Virus record (IMG/VR): IMGVR_UViG_3300030116_000757
Span: 6,876 to 29,449 of that record
Direction: 5' to 3' (one strand)
Length of the DNA stretch: 22,574 nucleotides
Source of the DNA: a virus
The notes beneath the pieces were generated by a model. It did not search any database and was not told the DNA's origin. It saw only the letters and a program-made list of their open reading frames with translations. This document shows, piece after piece, positions 21,382 through 22,574 of the stretch (positions are counted from its first letter, which is position 1; each line of letters starts with the position of its first letter). Both the position numbers and the translations under genes were made by a program.

Positions 21382-21397
21382 AACCACTTATGTGGTT
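21382..21397 (-). other. 6-bp hairpin spanning the capsid stop codon
   Basis: AACCAC (21382-21387) pairs with GTGGTT (21392-21397) around a four-base loop that contains most of the stop codon of the capsid gene. It sits six bases from the terminator stem, making two hairpins in tandem. It might protect the 3' end of the capsid mRNA; this is inference. Confidence 0.5.
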
Positions 21398-22574
21398 ACG
21401 TCTAAGATTGCAGCGAATGACTGTGCATGACGTACAGCTACATCAAATGCAACTACACCTTTTATAGAAACTAGGTTCTTAGCAAAATCATCACTGTCCT
21501 CACCTGCGGTAATTTCAATTCCAGATCCGTATAGACCTAAAATTGCTTGTGAGAAGTCACCCATAACAACAGCAGAACAAGTACCTGATGTTGTACCTTT
21601 TGTAAGATTGCTAGGTACTTGGTTTGTCATAGCTAATGGGTATCCATTAACAGCAACTGGTGTAGCACCTCTACCTAACGCCTGTAGGTTGTTATTTACT
21701 AAATACTCACCACCAGATGTCTTAAGTTTCTTAATTGCACCCATCACTTTAGCATTGGTTACATAAGAAATATTATCTGCATTGACACCTGCGTTATCTT
21801 CCATGATTGCAGTTTCTAGGTCTATTAAGGCATCTACTGTAATAGCACCACCATTAGTACCCATTGCAACAGAACCAATACCAGATGTTTGCATAATACC
21901 TGTAGGCTGTCCTGATGAACCAGTACCATTAAGTATTCCTAAATCAATACCTAAATTAATACCCTCAGAAATGTCTCTCCTTACAAGATCTTCAATGCCT
22001 GGTGTTGCTTGTATAAGCATATTCCTAGAAAACTTAGACATTGTGCCTAATGTTTTTGGAGTCATTGAAATCTGGTCAAATGTACTTTCTGACTGAGATA
22101 GTGCAGCAGTTTCACTTGATAAGAAACCAGTGGAAGCTACACCTGATCTTCTAGGAATTGCAACATCTCCAACAAGGCCAGAAAGTGTTTGTACACCTAG
22201 ACCAACCATCACTGTTGAATTGCGTAATGCTTCTATAAAATCATCAGCTAGTAAATCTGTTGCTACGATGTTTCCACCAGTTGTTGCACCAGAAGTAACA
22301 TATGTAGCTCTCTGTACTAAACCACTATAAGGGATGTATAAAGATCCGTTTCTTGTACCCTTACCTGAGTCTTTTGCAATTTGTTGTGAAATTTCTCTAG
22401 CAAAACCAGATGATTTATCAGACCAATCACCTGTTAAAAGACCTCTTATACCAGCAGAAACTTTGTAGTCTTTTGCATACTGTTTTCTTTCTTTTGGTGA
22501 AAGCTGTTCTTCAATAGGCTTTGCTGTTTCTACAGGCTTTGCATCTATTCTTTCTAAGATAGCTGCTCTGCATG
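21388..22574 (-). CDS. Major capsid protein, HK97 fold (N-terminus cut by window edge)
   Basis: 394 residues are visible, and the frame stays open to the right edge, well beyond the internal Met at 22212. The visible start (ILERIDAKPVETAKPIEEQL) is a charged helical linker typical of the scaffold/delta region before the mature capsid domain. Then come the N-arm and core: RNGSLYIPYSG, DLLADDFIEALRNSTVMVGL, IPRRSGVASTGFLSSETAAL, FDQISMTPKTLGTMSKFSRN, the hallmark LNGTGSSGQPTGIMQTSGIG, then YVTNAKVMGAIKKLKTSGGE, the A-domain region MGDFSQAILGLYGSGIEITA and the terminal FDVAVRHAQSFAAI. The protein forms the icosahedral shell. A protease, if used, would be encoded to the right, outside the window. 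The transcript ends in the terminator described above. Confidence 0.93.
   Translation of the reverse strand, partial: CRAAILERIDAKPVETAKPIEEQLSPKERKQYAKDYKVSAGIRGLLTGDWSDKSSGFAREISQQIAKDSGKGTRNGSLYIPYSGLVQRATYVTSGATTGGNIVATDLLADDFIEALRNSTVMVGLGVQTLSGLVGDVAIPRRSGVASTGFLSSETAALSQSESTFDQISMTPKTLGTMSKFSRNMLIQATPGIEDLVRRDISEGINLGIDLGILNGTGSSGQPTGIMQTSGIGSVAMGTNGGAITVDALIDLETAIMEDNAGVNADNISYVTNAKVMGAIKKLKTSGGEYLVNNNLQALGRGATPVAVNGYPLAMTNQVPSNLTKGTTSGTCSAVVMGDFSQAILGLYGSGIEITAGEDSDDFAKNLVSIKGVVAFDVAVRHAQSFAAILDVTT

Noticed and set aside
21782-22330. Plus-strand open frames opposite the capsid gene
   Set aside because: Antisense shadows of a strongly supported HK97-type capsid protein.

Overview
This AT-rich window is the structural (virion) module of a tailed phage or prophage with a lambda-like siphovirus plan. 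Nearly all coding is on the minus strand, so transcription of the module runs from the right end to the left. No replication, packaging, integrase, RNA polymerase, tRNA or CRISPR features are visible. The host cannot be read from the sequence. From memory only, the style of the tail fibres, of the left-end membrane-protein cassette and of the AT-rich codon use resembles phages of marine picocyanobacteria and other marine bacteria; this is an inference.

Right to left the layout is: HK97-type major capsid protein (cut by the window edge); a strong intrinsic terminator; a 54-residue protein; a gpFII-like head-tail joining protein; a gpU-like tail terminator; the tail tube protein; the tail assembly chaperones G and G-T joined by a -1 frameshift; the tape measure protein (545 aa); then minor tail proteins M, L, a JAMM peptidase (K-like), I and the central tip/fibre protein J, in lambda order with stop/start overlaps. 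Left of J come a fibre with an S74 self-cleaving chaperone, a small beta-rich protein, an 838-residue collagen-like repeat fibre, a YadA-like fibre with a second S74 domain, two paralogous fibres (one with a C1q-like head), an unrecognised adhesin-like protein and a tail-fibre assembly-chaperone-like protein.

Further left is a short coiled-coil protein whose frame can be extended by a second, previously hidden -1 frameshift into a four-cysteine zinc-finger tail. Three small membrane-type proteins of unknown function follow. At the left edge, convergent to everything else, are the C-terminus of one plus-strand gene and a secreted-type protein overlapping it.

The 185-base gap between the convergent gene sets is not empty. 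It holds two tandem copies of an element that folds as a three-way junction, with the stems preserved although the stem sequences differ, and then a terminator-like hairpin. This and the hidden zinc-finger frameshift are the two observations most likely to be new.
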